Assembly: GCA_019694555.1 (NCBI GenBank)
Contig: JAIBBS010000005.1
Span: forward strand, 1 to 64,000
Reading direction: 5' to 3'
Source: Nannocystaceae bacterium
Lineage (GTDB): Bacteria > Myxococcota_A > Polyangia > Nannocystales > Nannocystaceae
Length of the DNA: 64,000 nucleotides
The position numbers were made by a program, and so were the translations under genes. The notes below the pieces were generated by a model. It saw only the letters and a list, made by a program, of their open reading frames with translations, was not told the DNA's origin and did no database searches. Of this stretch, positions 8,041-19,700 are shown piece by piece. Each line of letters starts with the position of its first letter. The first letter of the stretch is position 1.

Positions 8041-8825
8041 GAGACCTGGTGCTGCTCGATCGTCCCCAGACCGCGCGCGACTACATCGAGTCGCTGTGGC
8101 GCACCGAGGCCTTCCGCACCAGCGCGTACGTGCGCGACTGGGTCGATCGCTTCGCACAGCACCCGTGCGTGTTCGCGAAGATGAGCGAGCTCGAGCTCGA
8201 GACGCCGCACTTCGGCACCTTCTTCGGCATGACCTACGAGCGGCACTACGACGAGCCCGCGGTCAGCGATCTCTACTACCTGCACGAGATCGTCCACGCC
8301 GCGCTGCTGAGCTTCGATCCCGAGCAGCTGTTCACCGCGTGGTACCGCAAGATGAACGGCATCGAGTTCGCGGCCTCGCTCGAGACCGAGGGCTACGTGT
8401 ACATGCGCATCCCCGGGCTGCGCGAGCAGTCGTTCAAGGACGAGATCTGGGCCGACCGCTACATCGGCGCGCAGCGACGCCTGGGCGAGGGCATCTTCGA
8501 CATCATGCGTCAGGATCGCTACAAGGCCATGCAGCAGCCCGACCCGATGGACTGGTGCGAGCAGCAGATCGCCGGCTACGCGCGACAGAACTTCGAGTGG
8601 GCGGCGATGTGGCGGCTCGACTGCGAGCTCGGTGGCGTGCGCCAGCCGGCCTATCGCCACGTCGAGGCGCACATGGCCGCGCTGCGTCGCGGCGAGCGCA
8701 GCCCCGCCGATCACCTGCGCTGGCTGACCGACCAGGGCGAGGTGCCGTTCGTCGATCAGGCGCGGCTGTTCGCGCCGATGTACTGGAACAACAAGCTGTC
8801 GTATCGGCTGCGCAAGCTCGGCTGA
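8037..8825 (+). CDS. Uncharacterised protein with HExxH motif
   Basis: 262 residues, no signal peptide or TM helix, so cytoplasmic. It contains LYYLHEIVHAAL (HExxH) near residue 85, with a glutamate-rich GIEFAASLETEG about 27 residues later that could give a third metal ligand. In metallopeptidases and some iron oxygenases HExxH binds metal; no larger family is recognisable. Many Tyr, Trp and Arg residues suggest a substrate-binding helical fold. It overlaps the PLP enzyme by 4 nt, so a joint pathway on an amino-acid-like substrate is a reasonable guess. Confidence 0.65.
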   Translation: MRDLVLLDRPQTARDYIESLWRTEAFRTSAYVRDWVDRFAQHPCVFAKMSELELETPHFGTFFGMTYERHYDEPAVSDLYYLHEIVHAALLSFDPEQLFTAWYRKMNGIEFAASLETEGYVYMRIPGLREQSFKDEIWADRYIGAQRRLGEGIFDIMRQDRYKAMQQPDPMDWCEQQIAGYARQNFEWAAMWRLDCELGGVRQPAYRHVEAHMAALRRGERSPADHLRWLTDQGEVPFVDQARLFAPMYWNNKLSYRLRKLG

Positions 8826-8841
8826 GCGTCGCGCCGCGCGA

Positions 8842-9675
8842 TCACAGCATGCCCGCGCGCGCGGACTCGGGCAGATCCCCGAGCGCGTCCGCGAACTGAG
8901 CCTCGAGCATGCCTGCGAGCTTGGCCCGCTCGCCCTCGAGCACCTCGTCGGGCGCGCCGGCCTCGACCATCGTGTCGTACTCCCAGCGGAAGCGCTCGAT
9001 CTTCACGGTCGTCGCGGGCATGTACGACAGCAGCGGCCACACGTAGCGCTCGAGCGCGTGCTCGGGCGTCGGCGACAGCCGCCAGCGGTTGCCGAGGTTG
9101 AAGCGATCGGCGCCCTCGAGCGCCGCGGAAATCCGCAGCCCGACCACGCCGATCACCACCGTGCGGGCCTCGAGCAGACGCGACTGCACGCCGAAGGCGT
9201 CGAGACGCTCGAGTCGATCCTTGGCGGGGTAGCGCTCGTCGGAGCGACGGAACGCGAGCCACGACATGAACTCGTGGCTGTGCCGCCACACCAGGCGCTG
9301 GGCCTCGATCTGCGCGACCATCTTCGCGAGCCGGCTGCCGTGACGCGTGACCAGGCCGGTCGCGGTCTCGCTCATCTGCTCGCGCAGCTCGCGATCGAAC
9401 TGCGACAGCGACGCGCCGCTGTGGTGCTCGTCGAGCACCGACAGCGCCAACGCGACCGCGAGCCCGAGGTGGCCGGCGAGCTGGACCTCCAGCTGCACCA
9501 TCTGCTCGTACAGGCCCGGCATCACCAGCCGCGCCCGTTGCTCGTCGACGGCCTTGGCCTGGGCCAAAGCCTCGCGCTTGAGGTTGGTCAGGTTCTGCCG
9601 CAGCTCGAAGACCTCGGTATCGAGGTCTGGCGTGCGGACCTGGGCGAGGAACGACTCTCGCGGGCTCGACGACAT
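8842..9675 (-). CDS. Hypothetical helical cytoplasmic protein
   Basis: 277 residues, no signal peptide. The first 60 residues are strongly heptad-like (ELRQNLTNLKREALAQAK), and the middle is helical with aromatic patches (WRHSHEFMSWLAFRR). No catalytic motif or known family is visible. It is convergent with the HExxH gene (16 bp between stops) and divergent from the VIT/VWA gene. The ATG at 9675 follows a TACCCT box by 11 nt. Confidence 0.6.
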   Translation of the reverse strand: MSSSPRESFLAQVRTPDLDTEVFELRQNLTNLKREALAQAKAVDEQRARLVMPGLYEQMVQLEVQLAGHLGLAVALALSVLDEHHSGASLSQFDRELREQMSETATGLVTRHGSRLAKMVAQIEAQRLVWRHSHEFMSWLAFRRSDERYPAKDRLERLDAFGVQSRLLEARTVVIGVVGLRISAALEGADRFNLGNRWRLSPTPEHALERYVWPLLSYMPATTVKIERFRWEYDTMVEAGAPDEVLEGERAKLAGMLEAQFADALGDLPESARAGML

Positions 9676-9686
9676 CGAAGGCCGCC

Positions 9687-9692
9687 AGGGTA
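9687..9692 (-). promoter_or_regulatory. -10 box TACCCT
   Basis: Minus-strand TACCCT lies 11 nt before the ATG at 9675, with no Shine-Dalgarno sequence between them. Confidence 0.3.
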
Positions 9693-9854
9693 GCGCCTTT
9701 GGGGGCTGGCCCGGCGCGAAATCAGCCCCGGGCAGCAGATCCTAGGCCACACTCGCGCGTTGGGTCGCCGACGCGAACCCGCACCCTGGTGCGCCGCGGT
9801 CCAGACCCGCGGCCGCGGCCCGTGCGTTGTCGTCTCGTCGCCGCATCCGTTGCC

Positions 9855-9858
9855 GAGG
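9855..9858 (+). promoter_or_regulatory. Ribosome binding site GAGG
   Basis: GAGG ends 6 nt before the ATG at 9865. It fixes the start at 9865 rather than at 9760, the in-frame upstream alternative. Confidence 0.5.
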
Positions 9859-9864
9859 TCCGTC

Positions 9865-12800
9865 ATGCCCGTCGCCCGCCCCGCCGCCGCCTTTGGCCTC
9901 ACGCGCCGCCCTCGCGCCCGCACCCGCTTGGTGCGGCTCGCACTGCCGCTTCTGCTCGGTGGCTCGTCCTGCAACGAGGTCCCGACCGAGACCATCGCGC
10001 AGCAGGCCGGCGCGGCCGCGCCGGTGGCCGAGGCGGCCAAGCCCAACCGCGGTGCCGAGGTCACGGCGATCAGCGGACCGGGCGGGCTGCGATCGAGCGC
10101 GCTGGCGGAGGGCACGTTCTTGGGCAAGGGCGCCAAGCTCGACGCGGGCCAACGCACGTGGACGCCCAAGGGCACGCTCGCGGAGCTGCAGCTGCCGGGC
10201 GGCACGCGGCTGCGACTCAACGAGGACACCGAGGTCACCGTGCCTGCGCCGGGCGCGGAGCTCGTGCTCGGTCGCGGTGAGCTGGTCGCGCTGGTCGAGG
10301 GCCGCGCGAGCGAGCCGCTGGTGGTGCGCGCGGCCGACGACACCATCCGCGTCGAGGGCGGCGAGGTCCAGATCGTCCACGGCGGCGGCAAGCGTCAGAT
10401 CGCGGTGGTCCACGGCCGCGCGATCGTGGAGTCCAACGGCCAGCGCGTGGAGCTCGGCGCGGGCGAGCGCGTCAGCGCGCCGCTGGCCGAGCCCGAGCGC
10501 CGCGAGAAGCCCGAGCTGAGCCTGCGCCCGCTGACGGAGACCAGCTGGTCGCGCGCGTTCGAGCAGGCCGCCGATGCGATCGACGACGTGCCGCGTGGCG
10601 TCGGCAGCCTCACCGCGCGCGTGCCCGGCTCGCAGGCCGAGCAGGGGCAGAAGATCCGCCTCACCGAGCAGCGGGTCACGGTCAACATCACCGGCCGCCT
10701 GGCCCACACCGAGATCGAGCAGGCCTTCTTCAACGACCGCGCGGCGGTGCTCGAGGGCATCTATCGCTTCCCGCTGCCGGGCGACGCCTCGATCGCGGGC
10801 CTGCAGCTGTTGGTCGGCAATCGCTGGATGGAGGGCGAGATCGTCGAGAAGCAGCGCGCGCGGCAGATCTTCCAGCAGATCGTCGACGCGACCGTGCCGC
10901 GCGATCCGGCGCTGCTCGAGTGGGAGCGCGGCAACGTCTTCAAGCTGCGGCTGTTCCCGATCCCGGGCCGCGGCGAGCGGCGGGTCAAGCTCTCGTACAC
11001 ACAGGTGCTGCCGGTGGTGGGCGACAACGTCCGCTACCGCTTCCCGCTCGGGGGCACCGGCGCGACCGCGACCGCGATCGACGACTTCTCCTTCACCATC
11101 AACGTCGACAAGAGCGAGATCGACACCGCGCAGCTCGACCAGATCGACACGCCGATGCTCGCGCTCGATCGGCGCGACGACGGCACGCGCCTGCAGCTGT
11201 CGACCGAGCAGAAGAACTTCCAGCCGACCTACGACCTCGGCGTCGACCTGCCGGTGGCCGAGTCCGAGCGCACGGTCGCTGCGAGCACGCACCTCGACCG
11301 CGACGGTCAGGCCTACTTCATGCTGGCGCTCGATCCCCACATCGAGTTCGCGCGCGACGAGCGACCGGTGCACTTCGCGTTCGTGGTCGATCGCAGCCAC
11401 AGCACCACGCCCGAGCTGTGGACGGTCGCGCGCGGCATGGTCGAGGCCATGGCCGGCGGCATGGAGACCGACGACCGCTTCACCGTGTTGGCGTGCGACA
11501 CCGCGTGCGACGAGCTGCCCAGCGGCCTGCAGGCGCCGTCGGCCGCCGCCATCGACGCGACGCGGCGCTTCCTCGACGAGCAGGACATGGCCGGCGCGAG
11601 CGACGTCGGCGGCATGCTGATCGAGGCCGGTGACGCGCTCGCGCGCAGCGGTGGCGCCGACGCGCGCCGCGTCGTGGTCTACCTCGGCGACGGCGCGCCG
11701 AGCTCGGGCGAGCTCGCGCCGGACAAGCTCGCGACGCTGGTGCGCGACGCGATGCCGGACGTGCGCGTCGAGGCGCTGGCCCTGGGCGCGCGTTCGGATC
11801 TGGTGGCGATGGGTGCGGTGGTGCAGGCCACCGGCGGTGACGTGGTCCAGGTCGACGCGCGCGACGATCTGCGCGAGCTGGTCCGCGAGCTGCGGCTGCG
11901 CGCGCAGGTTCCGGTCGCGCGCAACGTCCGGCTGCAGACGCCCTCGGGCATGGTCGACGTGCGCCATTCCGAGGGCGCGGGCCTGCGGCCGGGCGACGAG
12001 GTCATCGTCACCGGCAAGCTCGCGCATCCCGTCAAGGGCGAGCTCACGCTCGTGGCCGACGGTCCCAACGGTCCGGTCGAGGCCCGCTTCCCGGTCGATC
12101 TCAACGTCAGCAAGACCGGTGCGCCGGCGCAGAACCAGCACCTGCCGCGGACGTGGGCGGCGATGGAGATCGCGCATCTGACCCGCACGCAGGGCTTCGA
12201 CGCCCACGATCGCATCGTCGCGCTGTCGAAGGACTACACCGTGCTGTCGCGCTTCACCGCGCTGCTGGTGCTCGAGAACGACGCGATGTACCGCGAGTTC
12301 AACGTCGTGCGCACCGCCAGCACCACCGACGCGTGGCGCGGCAAGATCGACGACAACAAGGAAGCCCGTCCGCCGCTGCCCGATGGCGCGGCGACCGAGG
12401 TCCCGGCGACGGCCCAGACGGCGCCCGGACTCGCAGCGCCGAGCCCCGAACCCGCGCCGCAGGAGGAGACCAGGATCACGGGTTCGCTCGCGACCAAGGG
12501 CGACGCGGACAAGGCCGGCGGCAAGGCCTTCGGACCCGCGCCGACCCTGGCCGAGAAGGACGTCGAGGCCGAGTTCGAGGCCAAGCTCGAGGAGCGCGAG
12601 CAGGGTGAGCTGCGCGCGCGCGGGTCCGACGACGACGGCGACGGCCTCGATCGCAGCGAGGACGCCCTCGCGGACGACGAAGGCGGTGGCGTCGCCGGCG
12701 GCGGTGGCGGTGCCAGCCCCTCGGCCGATCCCAAGCCCGCGGACGCACCCAAGACCAAGAAGGCGCCGGCGCCGGCCAAGCCCATGTCGACCCCGTCGAG

Positions 12801-13761
12801 CGGTGTCGGCGGCTGGGGTGGCGGCGAGGACGTGTGGGGCAACCGCGGTGGCATGTGGCGTCGCCCGCCGCCGCCGCGGCTCAAGATCGCGGCCGCGAGC
12901 GGTCCCTCGGGCAAGAACCTCGCGACCATCGCGTCGCTGCAGCGCGCGCTGTCGTTCGACGGCACCCGTCGCTCGGCCCACGGTGCGCTCGTGCGTGCGG
13001 CCATCCGCGTGGGGCACCCCGAGATGCTGAGCTTCGCGCGGGCGTGGGCCGACGTGGATCCCGATCACGCGCCGGCGCTGCTGTCGTTGGCCGACGCGCT
13101 CGCGGCCAGCGGTGATCCGTTGGCGTCGCGTGCCTACGCCAGCGCGCTCGAGGTCACGCCGTTCTCGCGCAGCCAGCACGACGCGATGGCGCGGGCCTTC
13201 GCGAGCAAGGGCGACCTGCGCCGCGCGTGCTCGCACCGCCGCGCGCTGGTCAGCATCGATCCTGCCGACGGCGATCTGCACGCCGCGCTGGTGGGCTGCC
13301 TGCAGCGTGCCGGTCGCACGCACGAGGCCACCGCCGCGCTGCACGACGGCCGCGTGCGGGCGAAGCTGCACCACGGCGCGCTCGCGCGCACCGAGGCGGA
13401 GCTGGGCCTCGCCGCCGCCGGCACCGGCGTCGCGCTGCGCGGGCAACTCAAGGCGACGTTGACCTGGGCCGGCGAGGACGATCTCGACATCGCGATCGTC
13501 GATGCCGGCGGCCACCGCCTGGCCGCGACGCACCCGTCCAAGCTGACCGTGCGCGAGGCCGGCGGTCTCGAGCAGCTCGCGATGGCGAAGGTGAAGAAGT
13601 CGGTGTTCGTCGAGGTCACGCGCACCGGCGTGGCCGCCGACGAGCGGCGGGGACCGGTGCGGGCCACGCTCGAGCTGCGCACGCCCAGCGGCAACAAGAC
13701 CTTCCCGGTCGTGATCGACCGCGGCAGCGTCCGCGTGGCGCGGGTGTTCTGGTCGACCTGA
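9865..13761 (+). CDS. FecR-VIT-VWA repeat-containing surface protein
   Basis: About 1298 residues. The N-terminus has an Arg-rich region, a hydrophobic run and GGSSC, a likely lipobox. Residues about 58-205 resemble FecR (beta-rich, ending VVHGRAIVESNGQRVELGAGERV-like). A VIT domain covers about 262-385 and a VWA domain about 499-645, with the metal site DRSHS near 508 in place of the usual DxSGS. Then come a Pro/Ala/Gly-rich disordered region (830-1000), a TPR-like stretch (about 1065-1180) and a C-terminal beta domain. VIT-VWA proteins are related to inter-alpha-trypsin inhibitor heavy chains and usually bind proteins at the cell surface. It is divergent from the 8842-9675 gene. Confidence 0.85.
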   Translation: MPVARPAAAFGLTRRPRARTRLVRLALPLLLGGSSCNEVPTETIAQQAGAAAPVAEAAKPNRGAEVTAISGPGGLRSSALAEGTFLGKGAKLDAGQRTWTPKGTLAELQLPGGTRLRLNEDTEVTVPAPGAELVLGRGELVALVEGRASEPLVVRAADDTIRVEGGEVQIVHGGGKRQIAVVHGRAIVESNGQRVELGAGERVSAPLAEPERREKPELSLRPLTETSWSRAFEQAADAIDDVPRGVGSLTARVPGSQAEQGQKIRLTEQRVTVNITGRLAHTEIEQAFFNDRAAVLEGIYRFPLPGDASIAGLQLLVGNRWMEGEIVEKQRARQIFQQIVDATVPRDPALLEWERGNVFKLRLFPIPGRGERRVKLSYTQVLPVVGDNVRYRFPLGGTGATATAIDDFSFTINVDKSEIDTAQLDQIDTPMLALDRRDDGTRLQLSTEQKNFQPTYDLGVDLPVAESERTVAASTHLDRDGQAYFMLALDPHIEFARDERPVHFAFVVDRSHSTTPELWTVARGMVEAMAGGMETDDRFTVLACDTACDELPSGLQAPSAAAIDATRRFLDEQDMAGASDVGGMLIEAGDALARSGGADARRVVVYLGDGAPSSGELAPDKLATLVRDAMPDVRVEALALGARSDLVAMGAVVQATGGDVVQVDARDDLRELVRELRLRAQVPVARNVRLQTPSGMVDVRHSEGAGLRPGDEVIVTGKLAHPVKGELTLVADGPNGPVEARFPVDLNVSKTGAPAQNQHLPRTWAAMEIAHLTRTQGFDAHDRIVALSKDYTVLSRFTALLVLENDAMYREFNVVRTASTTDAWRGKIDDNKEARPPLPDGAATEVPATAQTAPGLAAPSPEPAPQEETRITGSLATKGDADKAGGKAFGPAPTLAEKDVEAEFEAKLEEREQGELRARGSDDDGDGLDRSEDALADDEGGGVAGGGGGASPSADPKPADAPKTKKAPAPAKPMSTPSSGVGGWGGGEDVWGNRGGMWRRPPPPRLKIAAASGPSGKNLATIASLQRALSFDGTRRSAHGALVRAAIRVGHPEMLSFARAWADVDPDHAPALLSLADALAASGDPLASRAYASALEVTPFSRSQHDAMARAFASKGDLRRACSHRRALVSIDPADGDLHAALVGCLQRAGRTHEATAALHDGRVRAKLHHGALARTEAELGLAAAGTGVALRGQLKATLTWAGEDDLDIAIVDAGGHRLAATHPSKLTVREAGGLEQLAMAKVKKSVFVEVTRTGVAADERRGPVRATLELRTPSGNKTFPVVIDRGSVRVARVFWST

Positions 13762-13767
13762 TCAGGG

Positions 13768-14850
13768 TCACTCGCGCACGGCCATGAAGATGTCCTGGCC
13801 CATGCCCGCACGCGTGCTCGAGAAGTAGATCACGTCGCCCTGCGGCGACAGCCAGGGGTCCTCGTCGCGCGAGTCGTCGTTGATCGCGGCGATGGCCTCG
13901 GGCTCGCCCGAGGGCGCGCCGTCGACCAGGTCGACGCGGTAGATGTCCTCGAGGCCCTCGCCGCCGGCGCGGGTGCTGGCCCACCACAGCTCGCTGCCGC
14001 TGGCGTCGACCCACGGCGTGCAGTCGCGGCCGTCGGCCTGCAGCCCCGCGACCACCGCGGGTTCGGCCCACAGGTCGAAGTTCGCAGCGCGCGTGGAGAT
14101 GAGGATCTGATCCTCCTCCGGCGGCAGGAAGTAGCGGCACAGGTACACCGTGAGAGCGTCGGCGGTCATGACCGCGCTGCCCTCGGCGTCGATCGAGCTC
14201 AGCTCGAGCACGGACATCGGCGTCGACCATGCGCTCTGCCGGTCTGTGCGCGTGCTGACCCACACGTCGAGGCCGCCTTCGCCGAAGGGACGATCGCTGG
14301 CGAAGCTGATGAACAGGCCGTCGGCGGAAAGTTCCGGCGTCGAGTCGATCGAGAGGTCCGACAGCTCGAGCACGACCGTCGGCGTGTCGAAGGGCTCGTC
14401 GACGGCGCTGCGGCGCGCGACGAAGATGTCCTCGATGCCATCGCGCGTCGACGCGAAGTAGATCTCGAGCTGGTCGGCGGACAGCGAGGGGTCGTCGTCG
14501 TCCCAGAACGAGTTGAGCTCGGCGACGGCGACGGGCTCGCCGAAGTCACCGAGCGGTCCGCCGCTGCTGCTCTCGCCGGCGCTGCCGCTGTCGCTGCTGC
14601 TGCCGTGGGTGCCGGCGCTCGAGGAGCCGCCGCCGCCGGAGCTGCTGTCCGCGGTGCCGGTTGCGGTGCCGGTGGCGGTGGTGTCCGTCGCCGTCGCGGT
14701 GGTCGCGGTGGTCGCGGATGCGCCGGTCGCGGTCGAGTCGGCCGTGCCCCCGGTGCTGCTGGCCTCGCCGCCTTGACCGGCGGAGTCGAGCGAGCACGCG
14801 AGCGCGACGGTGAGGCCGCCACAGAGCCGACTGCAACGCAACCATCCCAC
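13768..14850 (-). CDS. PD40 (TolB-like) beta-propeller lipoprotein
   Basis: 360 residues from a GTG start. The signal peptide ends in LTVALAC. A Ser/Thr/Gly/Ala linker of about 80 residues follows, then at least four PD40 blades with the recurring pattern DxxPxLSADGxxIYFxSxR (for example [28 protein letters not shown]). PD40 propellers bind proteins or glycans in the envelope. A TACCTT box lies 6 nt before the GTG. It is convergent with the VIT/VWA gene, with 6 bp between stops. Confidence 0.85.
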   Translation of the reverse strand: MGWLRCSRLCGGLTVALACSLDSAGQGGEASSTGGTADSTATGASATTATTATATDTTATGTATGTADSSSGGGGSSSAGTHGSSSDSGSAGESSSGGPLGDFGEPVAVAELNSFWDDDDPSLSADQLEIYFASTRDGIEDIFVARRSAVDEPFDTPTVVLELSDLSIDSTPELSADGLFISFASDRPFGEGGLDVWVSTRTDRQSAWSTPMSVLELSSIDAEGSAVMTADALTVYLCRYFLPPEEDQILISTRAANFDLWAEPAVVAGLQADGRDCTPWVDASGSELWWASTRAGGEGLEDIYRVDLVDGAPSGEPEAIAAINDDSRDEDPWLSPQGDVIYFSSTRAGMGQDIFMAVRE

Positions 14851-14856
14851 GTTGGC

Positions 14857-14865
14857 AAGGTATCA
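14857..14865 (-). promoter_or_regulatory. Extended -10 box TGA-TACCTT
   Basis: The element ends 6 nt before the GTG at 14850, which would place the transcription start almost on the start codon. Confidence 0.45.
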
Positions 14866-14916
14866 CAGCTGCGGGCGGCTTGAACCGCGGGCGGTTTTGG
14901 TCTTCTCTTGGCCCCC

Positions 14917-14956
14917 GGAGATCGGGCCCCCGCGATCGGGCCCGGAGATCGGGTCC
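14917..14956 (+). repeat. Three imperfect 13-14 bp tandem repeats before prfC
   Basis: The core GATCGGG occurs at 14920, 14934 and 14947, each within a GGAGATCGGGCCC-like unit. The array ends 7 bp before the prfC start codon. GGGCCC is self-complementary, so the leader could fold. Confidence 0.6.
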
Positions 14957-14963
14957 GCGAGCG

Positions 14964-16718
<1,755 letters not shown>

Positions 16719-16724
16719 TCGCGC

Positions 16725-19700
16725 TCAGGTGTCCGACGCGTTGGCGTCGCGCAGCAGATCCTCGAGGTCGGCCAGGTCGATGCGCCGCAGCTCGCCCAGC
16801 TGTGCGAGTGCGTCGAGGTCCATGCGGTCGGCGTTGCCGATGATCGACAGCACCAGCGGTGCTTCGCCCAGCGCGCTCTCGTAGCGCTCGAGGTCGGCGT
16901 AGGACAGCCCCGGCAGCGCGAGCCACTGCGCGAGCCGGGGGTCGGTGCCCGGCTCGGGCCAGAAACGCACCGCCTCCGGCACCGCGCGCGTGGGCGTGCG
17001 CCAGGCACGGAACGAGACCTCGAGCCGGCGCCGCGCCGCATCGAACTCGGCCGCAGGCACGCGCATGCGCACCAGCGCGATCGCGGCCTCGGCCGCGGAC
17101 AGCACGTCCTGCTCGCGCGCGGCGTAGGTCGCCTGCGTCGCGAGCGGGTGCCGTGCGGCCCACCACGGCGTCGTCGCCCAGCGCGGTTCGAGGTGCGGCG
17201 GTCCGTTCTGCAAGCCGTCGATGACCTGATCGACGTGCAGCTGCGCCGCGAGCTGTAGGCGCGGCTCGAGCTCGGGCCACGGGACCGCCGCGCGCACCTC
17301 GACGCCGTCGCGCGCGGGGTCGTGCAGCACGAACACCAGGTCGCGTCGCAACGCTCGCGTGCGCGGCACCGGGATGCTCGTCGACGCGGTGCCCGAGCTC
17401 GGAGGCACCAGCTCGCGCACGCGCGCGGCATCCGGGCCGATATATAGTAGATCGGCCGCGTGCCGCCCCAGCCGTCGCAGCGAGGCGGGCAGGGCCGTGG
17501 CACCGCGCTCGCGCAGCGTCGCGTCGTCGGGCATGTGCGCGTCGATGCCGGCGTCGCCGCGCAGTGCCCACGCGTGGAACGACGGCTCGCGCCACGCATC
17601 GCTGAGACGGCGTGCCGCCCGGGTCTGCAGCGCGCGCGCGAGGTACTCCTCGAGGTCCTGTTCGCTGGGCATGCCGCGCTCGAGCCAGTCGAACACCAGC
17701 GGTGCGTCGCGGACGAAGCGATCGGCAGGGGCCACCACGTCGATCCACACGAAGTCGTTCGCGCAGTAGGTGCCGAAATCGATGCCGGGAATCGCGACCG
17801 CGCGCATGCGGGCGCGGACCGCATCGCAGACGAACGGATCCTGGTCGACGCCCACGGGATAGACCCACGACGCCATCGCGAGCGGACCGGGCGCGTCGGT
17901 CGTGATCACGCGGCGGTTGCCGCGTTGCGACTCCTGGTAGTGGCTGCCGGCGAGCAGGAAGCGCGGCTCGGGCGGAGTCACCGGTGCGTCGACGATGGCG
18001 CGCGCGAACGCGGAGCGCCGGCCGTAGCGCGTCGGCAAGCGCGTGCCGGGCAGGTTCGGCATCGGCACGTGCCAGGTCTCGCCGGGGTGCTTGTAGACCA
18101 CCGCGCGCGAGCGATCGACCAGACGCCGCGCGGTCGCGACCATCGCGGCGCGGCTGGGCTTGACCGTCAGTGCGTTCGCGACGACCTGCCACGAGCGCCG
18201 GTCGATGAAGGAGCCCGCGATGGTGCTCGCCAGTGCACCCGACGAGCGCGCCCAGCCCAGCTGCTCGAGCTCCGCGCGCGCGAGCGCGGGCGCCCAGGCC
18301 TCGTCGGGCAGAGCGTCGCCGGCGATCGATTCCAGCGCGGCCATGGTCGCGGCCTCGGTGTCGGCGAGCGAGCGCTCGCCCAACGCGGTCGCGCGCACGT
18401 CGAGCGTGCGGTAGGGCGTGACGCTCCACGAGACCTCGGCGGTGTCGCGGCGCAGGCCCGAGGCGAGGCCGTCGTGATCGCCCAGCGCCGACGCCAGCGT
18501 CACGAAGTCGCCGTACTCGGGTGACTGCGTCGGCGGCAGGGGCCACGACATGAACACCGCCGGCGCACCGCCGTCCTCGATCTCGCGCCGGACCACGCCC
18601 TCGGGCAGCGGCGCGTCGACCGGCGGCTGCGCCGGGATCGGCGCGGGCGCCCAGTCGCCGAAGTGCTTCTCGCACAGCGGCAGCGCCTGCTCGGGCGTGA
18701 GGTCGCCGACCAGCACGATCGCGAGGTTGTTGGGGCGATAAAACGAGTCGTGGAACCGCATCGCGTCGTCGAGCGGGAAGCCCAGCAGGTACTGCGTCGC
18801 GGTCTCGTAGTCCTCGCGCAGGCCGGTCGCGGCCGCGAGCTCGCGCTGCAGCAGCTGCCACGCGCGATCGTTCGACGTGGTCGACGCGTACAGGTCCAGC
18901 TGCGACTGCACCACCGCGAAGGTGTCGCGGAACGCCGGGTGCCGCACGGTCTCGGCCAATATCGCCAGCCACGCGTCGAGACGGTGCGGCGGCAGCTCGA
19001 GCGTGAAGGTGGTGCCGCTGCCCGAGCGCGAGCTCGACAAGCCTTCGCCCGCGATCGCGGTCGCGGCGTCGTCGAGATCGGTGGGTGCGAGAAATGGCGC
19101 CGCGGCGTGTTCGGTCGCGCTCGCGGCCGCGATCATCGCGTCGCGGGCGGCATCGTCGGGTGCCTGCGGCAGCGCGCGCAACAACGCGTGCTCGAGGGCC
19201 AACGACGGCCGCGCCATCGCGGGGTCGACTGCACCGAGCCGCTCGCCGCCGCGGTACAGCGACATCATCACGAGGTAGCCCAGGCCCGGACCGTAGCCGC
19301 GCTCCTGATCGCTGCCGGCACGGACCGCGAGCGTGACGGCGACCTCGGGTTCGAGCGGACGGTGTGCGACGTAGACGGTCAAACCGTTGCGCAGGCGGTG
19401 CACCGTCACGCCGGTGGGATCGCCCGGCAGCGGCGACGCCAGCGGCGGCGGCAGGTCGGCGGTGTGCGCGACGATCTCGCGCCAGGGATCGATCGGCGTC
19501 GGCTCCGGCAGCGGTGCGCTCGGGGCCTCGGGCACGACCGGCGTCGGTGCGGGTGGCCGCGCGAGCTGTACGATCGCCGCAGCCGCGGCCGCGCCGAGCC
19601 CGGCGTAGACCAGGCCGCGACGCGAGCCGGGGGCCCGCGCGCGACGCAGCGCCGCGAGCAGCTCGTCCATCGACGCGTAGCGATCCTCGGGTGCACGCGA

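Noticed and set aside
8037-8825. HExxH protein as an aromatic amino-acid hydroxylase
   Set aside because: HExxH is the only shared feature; the flanking residues and the third-ligand spacing of that family are not present.
9742-13533. Long minus-strand open frame opposite the FecR-VIT-VWA gene
   Set aside because: The opposite strand carries recognisable domains, while this frame has none and is Arg/His-rich.
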